From the NCBI RefSeq assembly GCF_023701695.1, contig NZ_JAJOZC010000001.1:6757894-6821893 (forward strand): a stretch of 64,000 nt of DNA, written 5' to 3'. Every line of letters starts with the position of its first letter. Position 1 is the first letter of the stretch. Both the position numbers and the translations under genes were made by a program. Source of the DNA: Streptomyces sp. RKAG290 (GTDB lineage: Bacteria; Actinomycetota; Actinomycetes; Streptomycetales; Streptomycetaceae). Below, in pieces: positions 56,066 through 64,000 of the stretch. Below the pieces are notes generated by a model, which was not told the origin of the DNA, did not search any database, and saw only the letters and a list, made by a program, of their open reading frames with translations.

Positions 56066-56102
56066 CGCGAGCAGGCCGTCATGCCGACGCGAGCAGGCCG
56101 TC
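56066..56102. repeat. 15-bp direct repeat, two copies
   Basis: CGCGAGCAGGCCGTC occurs at 56066-56080 and 56088-56102, a 22-base period, in the gap between the two module-sharing genes. Two copies only; no larger array is seen. Confidence 0.6.
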
Positions 56103-56111
56103 GTGGTCGAG

Positions 56112-56812
56112 TCAGACGTTGTACCTGAACTCCGCCGGGTCCGTCCCGAACCAGCTGTTCACGACCAGCGTTCGAATTCGACGTCGAGGCGTATGTCGGT
56201 GCGCACCCAGACTTCGCCATCGGCGGCCTCGGCCGGGGCGGCGACTCGTTCGAGACCGAGGAACTCGATCAACTTGAGCAGTTCGGCTCGGTCAGCCGGG
56301 TCATCGCCGACATCATGCGAGTCGAAGAAGACGTAGTACTGGTCACTCGGGTCCACGATGCCCGAATTCGCCCAGATCCGAGCGACTTCTTCGATTGCCG
56401 CGGCTTCGGTCGTGATCGTGGCGGCGCGGGTAGCACCGCGAGTCTCCGGCGACGCGTCGAGGTCGGCGAGGTCCGAGAACCACTGGCCGAAGTGGTCGAG
56501 GCCGACGTAGCCCTTCTCGAAGAACAGCATCGCGCTCGGCAGATAGCGATTGGCCCTGTCGACCTTGAGGTATTCGAACCGGTGTTGGTCCGCCACTTCG
56601 ATCCGGGCGATCACACCTTGACCGGTCATGAGCACCAGTCTCTGGCCCGCCGGTACATCTTCGATGGTGTAAGTGTCGGAGTCTCGCTCCCGGAAGAACG
56701 CGGAGAATGCTACGTACGCTTCCTGAGCGTCGCCCACGGAGACCCGCTGGTCGTTACCGTCACCGACCACGAAGACGAACTGTTTCGGTCCGGGGCTGTA
56801 AGGGCGAGCCAT
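56112..56812 (-). CDS. unknown protein sharing a module with the DUF6357-like neighbour, C-terminus frameshifted
   Basis: A cytosolic protein. As sequenced the frame ends at 56159 after DVEFERWS (217 residues). One added base at 56168 gives DVEFERLVVNSWFGTDP and stop at 56112, an exact 233-residue length, and the new tail is protein-like. Residues 10-119 align with residues 289-415 of the neighbour (see findings); residues 130-233 form a separate domain (EEVARIWANSGIVDPSDQYY, AELLKLIEFLGLERV). ATG 56812 has two GAAGGA sites upstream. Function is unknown. Confidence 0.7.
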
Positions 56813-56949
56813 ATGTGTCCTTCGTGTCCTTCGTTCAGTCTTCCGCGTCGTTCAACCCGTTCCCGGTGACACCTCGTGTGCAGGGCGTGGCGATCCATGA
56901 ACCGGTGGCCGAGGTCAGCTCTGCGCGAGTGTGCGCTGCCGGCCCCTGC

Positions 56950-57389
56950 TCAGCGCCGGCCGGTCGCCAGGATGACGAGGAACTGGCCGCCGCCCGGCTC
57001 GATGTCGGCGGTCACCGGCAGTCCCGGCACCAGTCGGGAGAACCGGTCCACCAGCCAGTCCGCCGCTTCCTGGGCGTCCCGCCTGGTCGGACAACGGCCC
57101 ACCATCTCGCGGCCCCCTTGCGCTCCAGCCTCCCGGCAACGGTGATCAGTGGGGCGGGATCGACCACGTAGGGGCGGTCCGGCCAGGGGATGACGACCTT
57201 CACCGCGCCCTTGCGGGTGTTGCATCCGCGGTGCGCGAGCCGCTCGGCGACCTTGGCCTTCCGGTCGGCGGTCCGGCTGTCGACACTGGGCCCCCGCGGG
57301 TCGTTCACCGACTCGTCCGGGTCGACCGCTTCGTCACACACCCAGCAGCGCCAGCCGTCGCGCTCGGCCACATCATCAAGGAGACTCAT
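56950..57389 (-). CDS. HNH-like zinc-binding protein, frameshifted as sequenced
   Basis: 146 residues if restored. The N-terminal part resembles an HNH endonuclease fold: RCWVCDEAVDPDES, PSVDSRTADRK, and AHRGCNTRKGAVKV, with Cys-x2-Cys and a later Cys for zinc. The usual catalytic His of the Asp-His pair is Ser here (VDSR), so nuclease activity is doubtful. A C-terminal alpha/beta part follows (RDAQEAADWLVDRFSRLVPG). The frame breaks at the C run 57113-57117; adding one base gives RKGGREMVGRCPTRRDAQ. ATG 57389. Confidence 0.7.
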
Positions 57390-57519
57390 CCGAGCAAACT
57401 AGCGTGCTCGGCCGCCCCCTGCGCACCAGGGGCTCCGGCAGAGTCCTCACACCGGACGACGTGCTGCAACGCCTGGCAACCAGCGGCGGGTGCGGCCGAG
57501 CCTGGGCCGCCGGCCCGGA

Positions 57520-58047
57520 TCAGCTCCCGAGTTCGGCGTAGCGGACGATCTGGACCGTCAAGCCGATGACCATGAACGTCTCGGTCAGTGCGATCGTCAC
57601 CAGTGGCCAGGGCGTCGGGCCGAGCAGCCAGTAGACGGCAAGTGCCGCAAGGGGTGCCCCGCAGAACGTCATCAGGTCCACGGCGAGCTGGAACCGCTTC
57701 CGGGAGCGGCGGCGCGTGTCGCGACGATGAGCGGACTCCCAGCCGAAGACAGCTGTCCGGACCGACGCCAACTCCTGGAGACGAGGCGACAGGTCGTCGC
57801 GTATGTACCGGCCGACGGCGGAGATCTTCTCGTCGTTGACCAGGTAGGTCCATCCCAGGACTACGGACAACGGGGGGAGCAGCAGCAGCATTTCGAGGTG
57901 GCCGCCCCGTGCGAGGGTGGAGCCGATCACCGCCGCCATGACGCCGAGGGTGGCGTAGATGAGGTTGTCGCGGAAGCCGATCCTGGCTCGTTGCTCCTGC
58001 TTGATGTGCTCGTACTCGGCAAGCAGGAGTTGGCCGATGTCAATCAC
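57520..58047 (-). CDS. four-TM membrane protein of conflict operon
   Basis: A 175-residue protein with a short charged N-terminus (EYEHIKQEQRARIGFRDNLI) and four predicted helices (about 27-46, 52-70, 121-142 and 148-167) separated by an Arg-rich cytosolic loop. GTG 58047 overlaps the upstream stop (GTGA), so it is translationally coupled to the winged-helix-like gene. No catalytic motif is seen. Small multi-TM proteins in bacterial conflict operons often act as membrane-disrupting effectors; that role is an inference from context here. Confidence 0.8.
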   Translation of the reverse strand: MIDIGQLLLAEYEHIKQEQRARIGFRDNLIYATLGVMAAVIGSTLARGGHLEMLLLLPPLSVVLGWTYLVNDEKISAVGRYIRDDLSPRLQELASVRTAVFGWESAHRRDTRRRSRKRFQLAVDLMTFCGAPLAALAVYWLLGPTPWPLVTIALTETFMVIGLTVQIVRYAELGS

Positions 58048-59261
58048 AGTTGTTGATTCTCCAGACGAGCCAGTTGGGCTTCCAGACCGCTGAGTCCTGT
58101 TTTCGCCGCGCCGCTGCGGACATCGGACAAGCCAGGTGTTTTCAAGCGTAGTTGGTGGGCGAGGCGAGCGATGAGTTCTTCCGCGCCTGGTCGAGTGACC
58201 TGCCGGCGCGAGCCCATCCTCTGGTCCAGTCGGTCCAGAAGGGCGCGCTTGCGTGGTGTTTCCTCCGGGCACCAGAGACGGAAGAAGCGGCTGCCCGCCA
58301 TCCGATAGCTCCCGATGCGGGAGAACGGGATTCCCTTCTCGCCGAAGGCGGAGGAAGGCAGCGAAACCGACCAGGTGCCGTCGTCGTCCTGTTCCGGGGC
58401 AACCGTGTCGAGGCCCTGCTCGCTGAGCCATTTCCGGGCCGACCGCAGGAGGCGCTCGTCCGCCTCCGCGTCCAGCTCCTCGTTGTCGAGAGCACTGATC
58501 AGCTCCGATGTACCGGCGCAGAGCGCGCTGAGCTCCGGGTCATGGGCCGTCCCCGCCTCTGCCTGGCCGTAGATCAAAAGCCCCTCCCGGCCACGCACCA
58601 GGTAGACGGGCAGGAAGACGAGCGTCTCGCTCAGACACTCCACGGCGTCCAGGGCGACCGGGAGGTTGAACCGGGCCCTGTCCTTGCGGCGCTTGAGGCG
58701 GTCCAGAGCCGAGCGGTCGAAGCCGGATGTCACGGCGACCGGTGTGAAGCGCGGGTAGCGCGTGCTGCGCTGCGCCCGGTCCATCTCTTCGGCGGACAGC
58801 AGCGTCACGACCTCGTCGTCGTAGTGGGCCCGGGTCAGTGGGCTGCAGCTCAGTGCCTCGAAGTACAGCTGGCGTCGGTCCTGGCGGGTGACCACGTAGC
58901 GGATGTCGTCGTCCACGGAACGCTGTCCCAGCGGCGTCAGGCGCAGCCGGCCTCCGGGCCCCTCCTGCGTGTGGCCGATCGCGGTCAGGAAACGCACGGC
59001 CTGCGCGACCAGGGCGCGGTCCAGTGCGAAGAACGCCGCGAGCTCGTCGACGGTCTCCAAGGAGCCGTGGCGCAGCCCGCGCTCCAGGAACCGGTCGATC
59101 AGGAAGAAGTCCTCGCCCTCGGTGATGTCGGCGCGGATCTCCACCTTCCACACCGGCAGCAGCAGTGCGTAGAGCCGGGTGGGCACGATGCCCTGTCCGA
59201 AGGCGGCATCCTCCAGGACCCGCTCTTCAGGGAAGTTCATCAGCCTACGTGCGGTGGTCAT
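58044..59261 (-). CDS. winged-helix-like protein of conflict operon
   Basis: A 405-residue cytosolic protein of unrecognised family. Residues about 52-115 look like a winged helix (FLERGLRHGSLETVDELAAFF, LVAQAVRFLTAIGHT, and RLRLTPLGQRSV), a domain that in such operons senses or binds nucleic acid. The rest is mixed alpha/beta and includes PVAVTSGFDRSALDRL and a C-terminal helical tail (GLSGLEAQLARLENQQL). ATG 59261 overlaps the helicase stop (ATGA) and its own stop overlaps the next gene (GTGA), so all three are coupled. Confidence 0.78.
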   Translation of the reverse strand: MTTARRLMNFPEERVLEDAAFGQGIVPTRLYALLLPVWKVEIRADITEGEDFFLIDRFLERGLRHGSLETVDELAAFFALDRALVAQAVRFLTAIGHTQEGPGGRLRLTPLGQRSVDDDIRYVVTRQDRRQLYFEALSCSPLTRAHYDDEVVTLLSAEEMDRAQRSTRYPRFTPVAVTSGFDRSALDRLKRRKDRARFNLPVALDAVECLSETLVFLPVYLVRGREGLLIYGQAEAGTAHDPELSALCAGTSELISALDNEELDAEADERLLRSARKWLSEQGLDTVAPEQDDDGTWSVSLPSSAFGEKGIPFSRIGSYRMAGSRFFRLWCPEETPRKRALLDRLDQRMGSRRQVTRPGAEELIARLAHQLRLKTPGLSDVRSGAAKTGLSGLEAQLARLENQQL

Positions 59262-62200
59262 GGCCGCCCGCCCTTCCGGGTACGGCCGGCGGCATCCCTC
59301 GGGTCCGGGACGGTCTCGTCGAGGACGGCCATGACCTCCCAATAGTCCCGCAGATCGCCACGTTCGAGCAGATGCTGATGCAGGTCGCCGATGAGAGTGC
59401 GGAATCCTGGATCGTCGGCACGCATCAGCGTGCTCAGATCGCCGGTCAGGACCAGCTGGCTCTTGGCCCGTGTGAAGGCGACGTTGGCACGGCGCAGCTC
59501 CTTGAGGAAGCCGATCCGGCCCCCGGGTTACTGCGGGTGAAGCCGTACAGGACGACGTCGCGCTCGCCACCCTGGTAGGAGTCGACGCTGCCGACCGAAG
59601 CATTCGCGAGCTGGGAGTCACCGATCAGCGGAGTCAGGAAACGGACGACCTCCAGCCGCTGCGCAAGGTAGGGGACGATCACCATCCACTCGGCACCGCG
59701 GCGGTGGTAGAACGCGGCGAGCCGCGCCAGCAGACGCGCTTCACAGGGGTTGAAGGGGCCCTTCTGGCCGCGGCCCTCGGTGCGCCCGCGCCCGGACTCG
59801 CGACGCACGCGCTCGGGCAGCGAGGCAGTGTCGACGAAGGCCATCGGGCTCGCGAACAGGGGATCGCGGTGACTGTGGTCCTTCTCCGTGAGCAGTTCTC
59901 CCCGGTAGAAGGCGGTCGAGATGAAGTCGGCGATCTCGGCGGGCATGCGGCGCTGACGGGTCAGCTGTACGACATGCGAAGAGGGCAGTCCGGCGCGCAG
60001 GCGTTCCAAGGCGCTCTGTGACATCAGCCGGATCAGTTCGGGATCACCGATGCCCTGGGCCCATTGGTCCACGTCGGCATCGCGGAAGGGCGGCAGTTGC
60101 CGGTCATCCCCGACCAGGACGCCACGGCGGACCCGGGCCAGCGGCACCAGGGTGTCCGCGATTCCGATCTGGCCTGCCTCGTCGACGATTCCCAGGTCGA
60201 AGTCGACGCCGGACAGTTCGGCGCGTGACGCCGCGCCGATGCAGGTGGCGCCCACCACCTGGGCGTAGCGGACGAGTTCGGGCACCAGCTGCCCCGGGTC
60301 CAGGCCGATGGCGGCTCGCCACTGCTGGGTCAGTTCCTGGCGTTGCGAGAGAACCGGGAGCCAGTCCTCCAGCTGCTCGTGCAGGGCGCGCAGCGCGGTC
60401 GCCCCATCGGCTGGATCCAGCAGGCGGGCCGGCAGCGTCGCGCGCGGCACGACCGCGCGGAGCGCGTGGACGGCCATGTCTGCTGCCTCGTAGGCGGACT
60501 GAACACTCTTGGCGAGGTGGCCTTCCGCCGTCCGGCGTGTGGTTCGGGCCGCGATGACAGCGGGATCCTCGCGGGCCGCGCGTTCTGCCTCGGCGCTTGC
60601 CGCCCCGGTCCGCCGGAGGATGCCGGGGGCGAGCGCGTTCAGCCTCTCGATCTCGGCTGTCTCGATGGCGAGCTCTGCTTCCCGGCGGCGGGCCCGGTAG
60701 CGGTGCAGGCGACCGATGAACAGGAGATGGGAACGCCGTCGCGCGGAGTGGGCCTTCGCCCGGAGCCACTCGGCACGCTCGGCCCGGTTCTCCAGGATCG
60801 ACCGCCGTTCTTGTTCCTCGAGCCGCAGCGCCGCCAGCTGCTCCTGGGCCGGTGCGGCTGCTGCCCGGATCGCCGCGTGCAGGCGCAGGTCAGCGGTCCG
60901 CGTTTCCTCGGCGTGGCCGTCGACCTGCTGAATGCGTGCGCCGAGCTCGGCTGTCCACGGTTCTACGGCTGCCGCCTCCTGGTAGGCCTGCGTACGCTGG
61001 GCCATGGCGTGCCGGATCTCTTCGGAGAGGCTCTCCGACTGCTCTTCCAGGAGTAACGGTTTGACGTCGGCGTGCACCTTGCTCTCGTCCCCGACCCGGA
61101 TCACCACGAGATCCTGGGGAAGCCGGGCCAGCACGTTGTCCACGGCACGGTTGGTGTGCGAGGTGACGAGCACCCGTCCGCCGTCCGCGGCGGATGTGGT
61201 GGCGGCGGTGTGGGCGATCTCCGTGATGGTCCGGGTCTTGCCCGTGCCGGGCGGGCCGAGCACCACCAGCAGGTCCTGGGTGGTCAACGCCTTCCGAAAT
61301 GCCTGGAGTTGTTCGGGGTCGAGCTCCTGGTGCGGTCGCGCGCGGGTCGGCGGGATCGGGCTCACCTGGTGGTCGACCACGGCAGGCAGGAGGCCGGGGT
61401 TCCTGGAGTCGCCTGCGCGGAGGCTCGCTACGGCCTGTCGCTGCTTGTTGAAGATCACGCTGGTGGGGACGAGCTCCAGAGCGCCGCGCGGCGGCAGCCG
61501 GTCCCACGACACGGGCTGGTCGAAGCGGACGGTGATGTACCCGCCCGCTGCCCGGCCCACCTTGCCACGGGTCTCCGTGTCGCCCTGAATGCGGACGAAG
61601 GCGCCGGAGGCCGGCAGCTCCGGTCCGATGAGCTGGAATTCGTAGACGGACTGCGGGGCGCTGCCGCGCTTGCCACCAGTGGCCGTGAAGCCCTGGTAGG
61701 GGAAGGGGGCGGCTTGGCGCGCCTCCCGGGTGGTGATCTCCTCGGTGGCGTCGATGAGGCGGTCCACCGAGTCGAGGAACTCCGACTGGGCATCGCTGGT
61801 GGACCGGACTTCCGGCTGATCCGGCCGCGCCCGGCCGAGGCGCTGCCAAGCCTCTTCGAGGACCTTCCACTGGGCGTCCGAGCCCGCCGGTACGGCCGGC
61901 AGCTCGAACACCATGTGCCAGGCCGGCGGGCGCACCACGAGACAGGACCTGGCGAGGCGTGTGTGGTCGGCGAGGCGCAGCGGATCGATGTGCTTGACGA
62001 GGTAGCCGGTCCCTCGGTGCGTCGCCTCGAGACGTATTCGGTACGCACGTGTGTGAACCAGCAAGGACGGCCTGTACTTGCCACCGGCGGGGCTGAGGAT
62101 CGCGGCCGCACCGGCTTTCTGCTTGTTCAGGTCGTGCACGATCTGGGAGACGTCCGCCGGCAGACCGGCGCTGACTCCGGCCTTCGAGCGAAGCTGGTCG

Positions 62201-62262
62201 TCGAGACCGAGGCCGGGGACGAGAACCAGCGGAGCGCGAAGGGCGATGGTGGACAGGGGCAT
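59258..62262 (-). CDS. superfamily 1 (UPF1-like) helicase, C-terminus frameshifted
   Basis: A 1001-residue SF1 helicase if restored. Motifs are Walker A GPPGTGKT (336-343), the SHTNRAVDNVL segment, Walker B VDEAGQIG (693-700), GDDRQLPPF and SVDSYQGGERDVVL. A 250-residue, partly coiled-coil insertion (about 405-660) lies between Walker A and Walker B. The N-terminal 320 residues are unrecognised. The frame breaks at the C run 59520-59524; one added base turns NPGAGSASS into NPGGRIGFLKELRRANVAFTRAK and reaches a normal stop at 59258 that overlaps the next start. A TTA codon encodes Leu403. It begins 12 bases after the nucleosidase gene. Confidence 0.87.
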
Positions 62263-62274
62263 CGGCGGCGCTCC

Positions 62275-63987
62275 TCAGCGCTGGGGCGGCGGGACGGATG
62301 CCAGCTCGCGTGCGGCGGAGAGCAGAGCGAGGCGGAGGGTACGCGCCTCAGGGCGGGCCCCCGGGTCCTGCCGCAGCGCACCGGCGACCGCGCGGACGAG
62401 ACTGTCCGGTACGGCGTCCGAGCCGCGGTAGGCAGGCAGCCCGGGGCCGGGGATCCGGCCGGTCAGTGCGCGGTGGAGCAGCGCGCCCAGCTGGTAGACG
62501 TCGGTGGCGGGCCCGGGCCGGACACGGGAGCCGTGCCGCTGCTCGGGCGCCTGGTAGGGCCCCGCGTTCTCGCCGGGGCGGGGCGGCACGGTGGCAAGGC
62601 CGAAGTCGCGCAGCACCATCCGGGGCCGGTGCATGACGACCGCGGTCGGCCGGAGCGCGCGGTGCGAGAAGCCCGCGCCGCTCAATCGTTCGAGAACCTG
62701 GGCCACGTCGGCGAGCCCTCTCACGAGGGACCACAGGCGCTGCGGATCCGTCGGCGTCGGCGACTCGGGCAGCAGCTCATGGACAGTCTCCATGGGGCTG
62801 CCGCGCCTCGGGTCACCCGGCCAGGCCAGGGCGAGCGTCGAGGTCTTCCCGCTGCGGGTCAGCTGTACGACGTCGGGGCCACGGAGCCTGCGGCACAGCT
62901 CGGCTTCCTGTTCGAGCGCGGCCAACGGGTCGAACTGGTTCGGGCCGGCCGGCGGTCCTGTCCGTTCGACCTGGCGCAGCCAGGCGTAGGCGCCGCGACC
63001 GCCCCCGCTGGGCACCACGCGTGCCACTGCCTGACGTCGCATCACTTCGCCGTCCCGCGACTCGTGAACGAGGTCATCGGGGCTCTCGTACAGCAGGTAC
63101 TGCTGTCCCGCAACGTCGACGACGGGCCGGCTGTCCCAGGCGGCCGGCTCGTGGGAGCGGTCGGGGGCGGACACCACGACCACGGCGGTTCCGCCGCGCG
63201 ACTCCCGGGCGGCCTGCCGTTTCGGGCGCAGGTCGCGGAGCACCCGCATGGCGAAGGCGGCGGCGTGCCGCGCCGCCGCCTCCTGCGAGCCGGTGGCGTC
63301 GCGGGCGGATTTGTCCGGGCCGGCGAAGTCGCTGATGCCGCGGATGGACAGGGCCCGCACAGCGCCGCTCATCCTGGTCGCGTGGGTGACGCCGTGGCTC
63401 TCCATGTCGACGGCCACCGCATCGTTGTAGTGCAGGCGGATCCGTCGAGCCGTCTCGGAGTCGCGGGAGCCGACCAGTACGTCACCTGACGCGATCGGCT
63501 CGAAATGAACCTTGGGCGGTGTGGAGAGGCGGGCGTCCGGGCGGAGAAAGGCCCAGGGTTCGTTGCGACGGGCGGAGCGAACCAGTTGATCCATGTCGTA
63601 CTCGGGCGACCAGGTGTCAGGGCGGGCCGCGAATCCGTCCAGGCTCTCGCGTCCCCCGTGGTAGCCGTGAACCTTGCTGGCCACGACGACGTCACCGAGC
63701 TGGACATGGTCCTTGAGCGCACCGGCGACGCCGACGAACAGCACAGCCTCGGCGTCGAAGCGCTCGATCGCGGACTGCGCGACGAGCGCCGCACGGGTGT
63801 TGGTGGGGCCCGTCTCCGCCAGCGCCACCTGCCAGTTGAGACCCGGCATCCGGCCCACGTCGAGAAGGGTGCCCTGCGGCAGTTTCTCCTCGTGGACGTC
63901 GACCATGTGCCGGCGCACCGCCTCGTGTTCCACCTGTAAAGCAGTGAGCACGACCACAGTGGGCCGTTCTCTGCCCGCTACCCCCAA
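62275..63987 (-). CDS. nucleosidase-pseudokinase fusion
   Basis: A 570-residue fusion. Residues 10-255 are a PNP/MTA-SAH nucleosidase-type domain: VVVLTALQVEHEAV, LFVGVAGAL, LGDVVVAS, DMES (194-197) and the catalytic Asp in RGISDFAG (Asp220). Residues about 295-560 are a protein-kinase-like domain with HRALRP (442-447) in place of HRDLKP, a retained DFG (461-463), APEQ (480-483) and TDVYQLG. The catalytic Asp is Ala and no clear AxK lysine is seen, so it is probably a pseudokinase. TTG 63987 has GAGGG upstream and an in-frame stop at 63997. A TTA codon is at residue 17. It is the first gene of a four-gene operon. Confidence 0.85.
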   Translation of the reverse strand: MGVAGRERPTVVVLTALQVEHEAVRRHMVDVHEEKLPQGTLLDVGRMPGLNWQVALAETGPTNTRAALVAQSAIERFDAEAVLFVGVAGALKDHVQLGDVVVASKVHGYHGGRESLDGFAARPDTWSPEYDMDQLVRSARRNEPWAFLRPDARLSTPPKVHFEPIASGDVLVGSRDSETARRIRLHYNDAVAVDMESHGVTHATRMSGAVRALSIRGISDFAGPDKSARDATGSQEAAARHAAAFAMRVLRDLRPKRQAARESRGGTAVVVVSAPDRSHEPAAWDSRPVVDVAGQQYLLYESPDDLVHESRDGEVMRRQAVARVVPSGGGRGAYAWLRQVERTGPPAGPNQFDPLAALEQEAELCRRLRGPDVVQLTRSGKTSTLALAWPGDPRRGSPMETVHELLPESPTPTDPQRLWSLVRGLADVAQVLERLSGAGFSHRALRPTAVVMHRPRMVLRDFGLATVPPRPGENAGPYQAPEQRHGSRVRPGPATDVYQLGALLHRALTGRIPGPGLPAYRGSDAVPDSLVRAVAGALRQDPGARPEARTLRLALLSAARELASVPPPQR

Positions 63988-64000
63988 CGGAAACCCTCAC

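Noticed and set aside
56066..56102. Possible CRISPR repeats
   Set aside because: Only two short copies with a 7-base gap; no array or cas genes.
1..64000. tRNA, rRNA, insertion sequences, attachment sites
   Set aside because: No tRNA-like cloverleaf, rRNA segment, transposase or integrase was recognised; a dedicated RNA search was not possible here.

Overview
The window looks like a chromosomal segment of a Streptomyces-type actinomycete. Its bases are very GC-rich, with strong third-position G/C bias, GTG and TTG starts, and GGAGG-type ribosome sites. The gene families fit too: an SSI-type protease inhibitor, MurT/GatD, a DUF3516 helicase, a large LuxR (LAL) regulator, a CebR-type operator and rare TTA codons. 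I saw no rRNA, tRNA, CRISPR array or insertion sequence.

Layout. 1-3.1 kb: the 5' part of a secreted GH10 xylanase with a perfect CebR-like box, a gene-poor stretch, two secreted lipoproteins, an SSI-like inhibitor and a 52-residue membrane protein. 3.1-7.4 kb: a CtaG-like membrane protein, phosphofructokinase, and the murT-gatD pair that amidates lipid II. 7.7-18.6 kb: a virginiamycin B lyase-like propeller, a YCII protein, a GNAT enzyme, a LAL regulator, a glyoxalase-fold protein beside an ArsR remnant, peptide deformylase, a divergent tetR/acyl-CoA dehydrogenase pair with a clear operator, glutathione peroxidase and a double-domain Lrp regulator. 18.7-24.9 kb: an amidase-MFS-amidohydrolase cluster divergent from the Lrp gene, then a GNAT/XRE-cupin pair. 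24.9-35.5 kb: ClC channel, DUF2252 protein, cation/proton antiporter, thioesterase II, DUF3516 helicase and a YdjM-like membrane hydrolase. 35.5-45.6 kb: a heterodimeric ABC exporter, an L,D-transpeptidase-like lipoprotein, a 979-residue FAD/Fe-S dehydrogenase, and a MarR regulator divergent from a second ABC exporter. 45.7-54.5 kb: a TetR regulator with tandem operators before a TetX-like monooxygenase, an MltG-like protein, and an aliphatic sulfonate operon headed by a cysteine-rich leader peptide. 54.7-64 kb: an accessory block, all on the minus strand.

The most unusual part is the accessory block. Its upstream end is a tightly coupled four-gene operon (63,987 down to 57,520). It encodes a nucleosidase fused to a kinase-like domain that lacks catalytic residues, an SF1 helicase, a winged-helix-like protein and a four-TM membrane protein. 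Its first two genes carry TTA codons. I propose it as an undescribed conflict or anti-phage system. Beside it, two unknown genes share a previously unremarked module of about 120 residues.

Caution: between 28 and 60 kb, eleven places in otherwise conserved genes are each restored by adding one G or C, nearly always in a G/C run. This is more likely a base-calling or assembly error pattern than true gene decay. The affected genes are given their full restored extents here, with the break stated.
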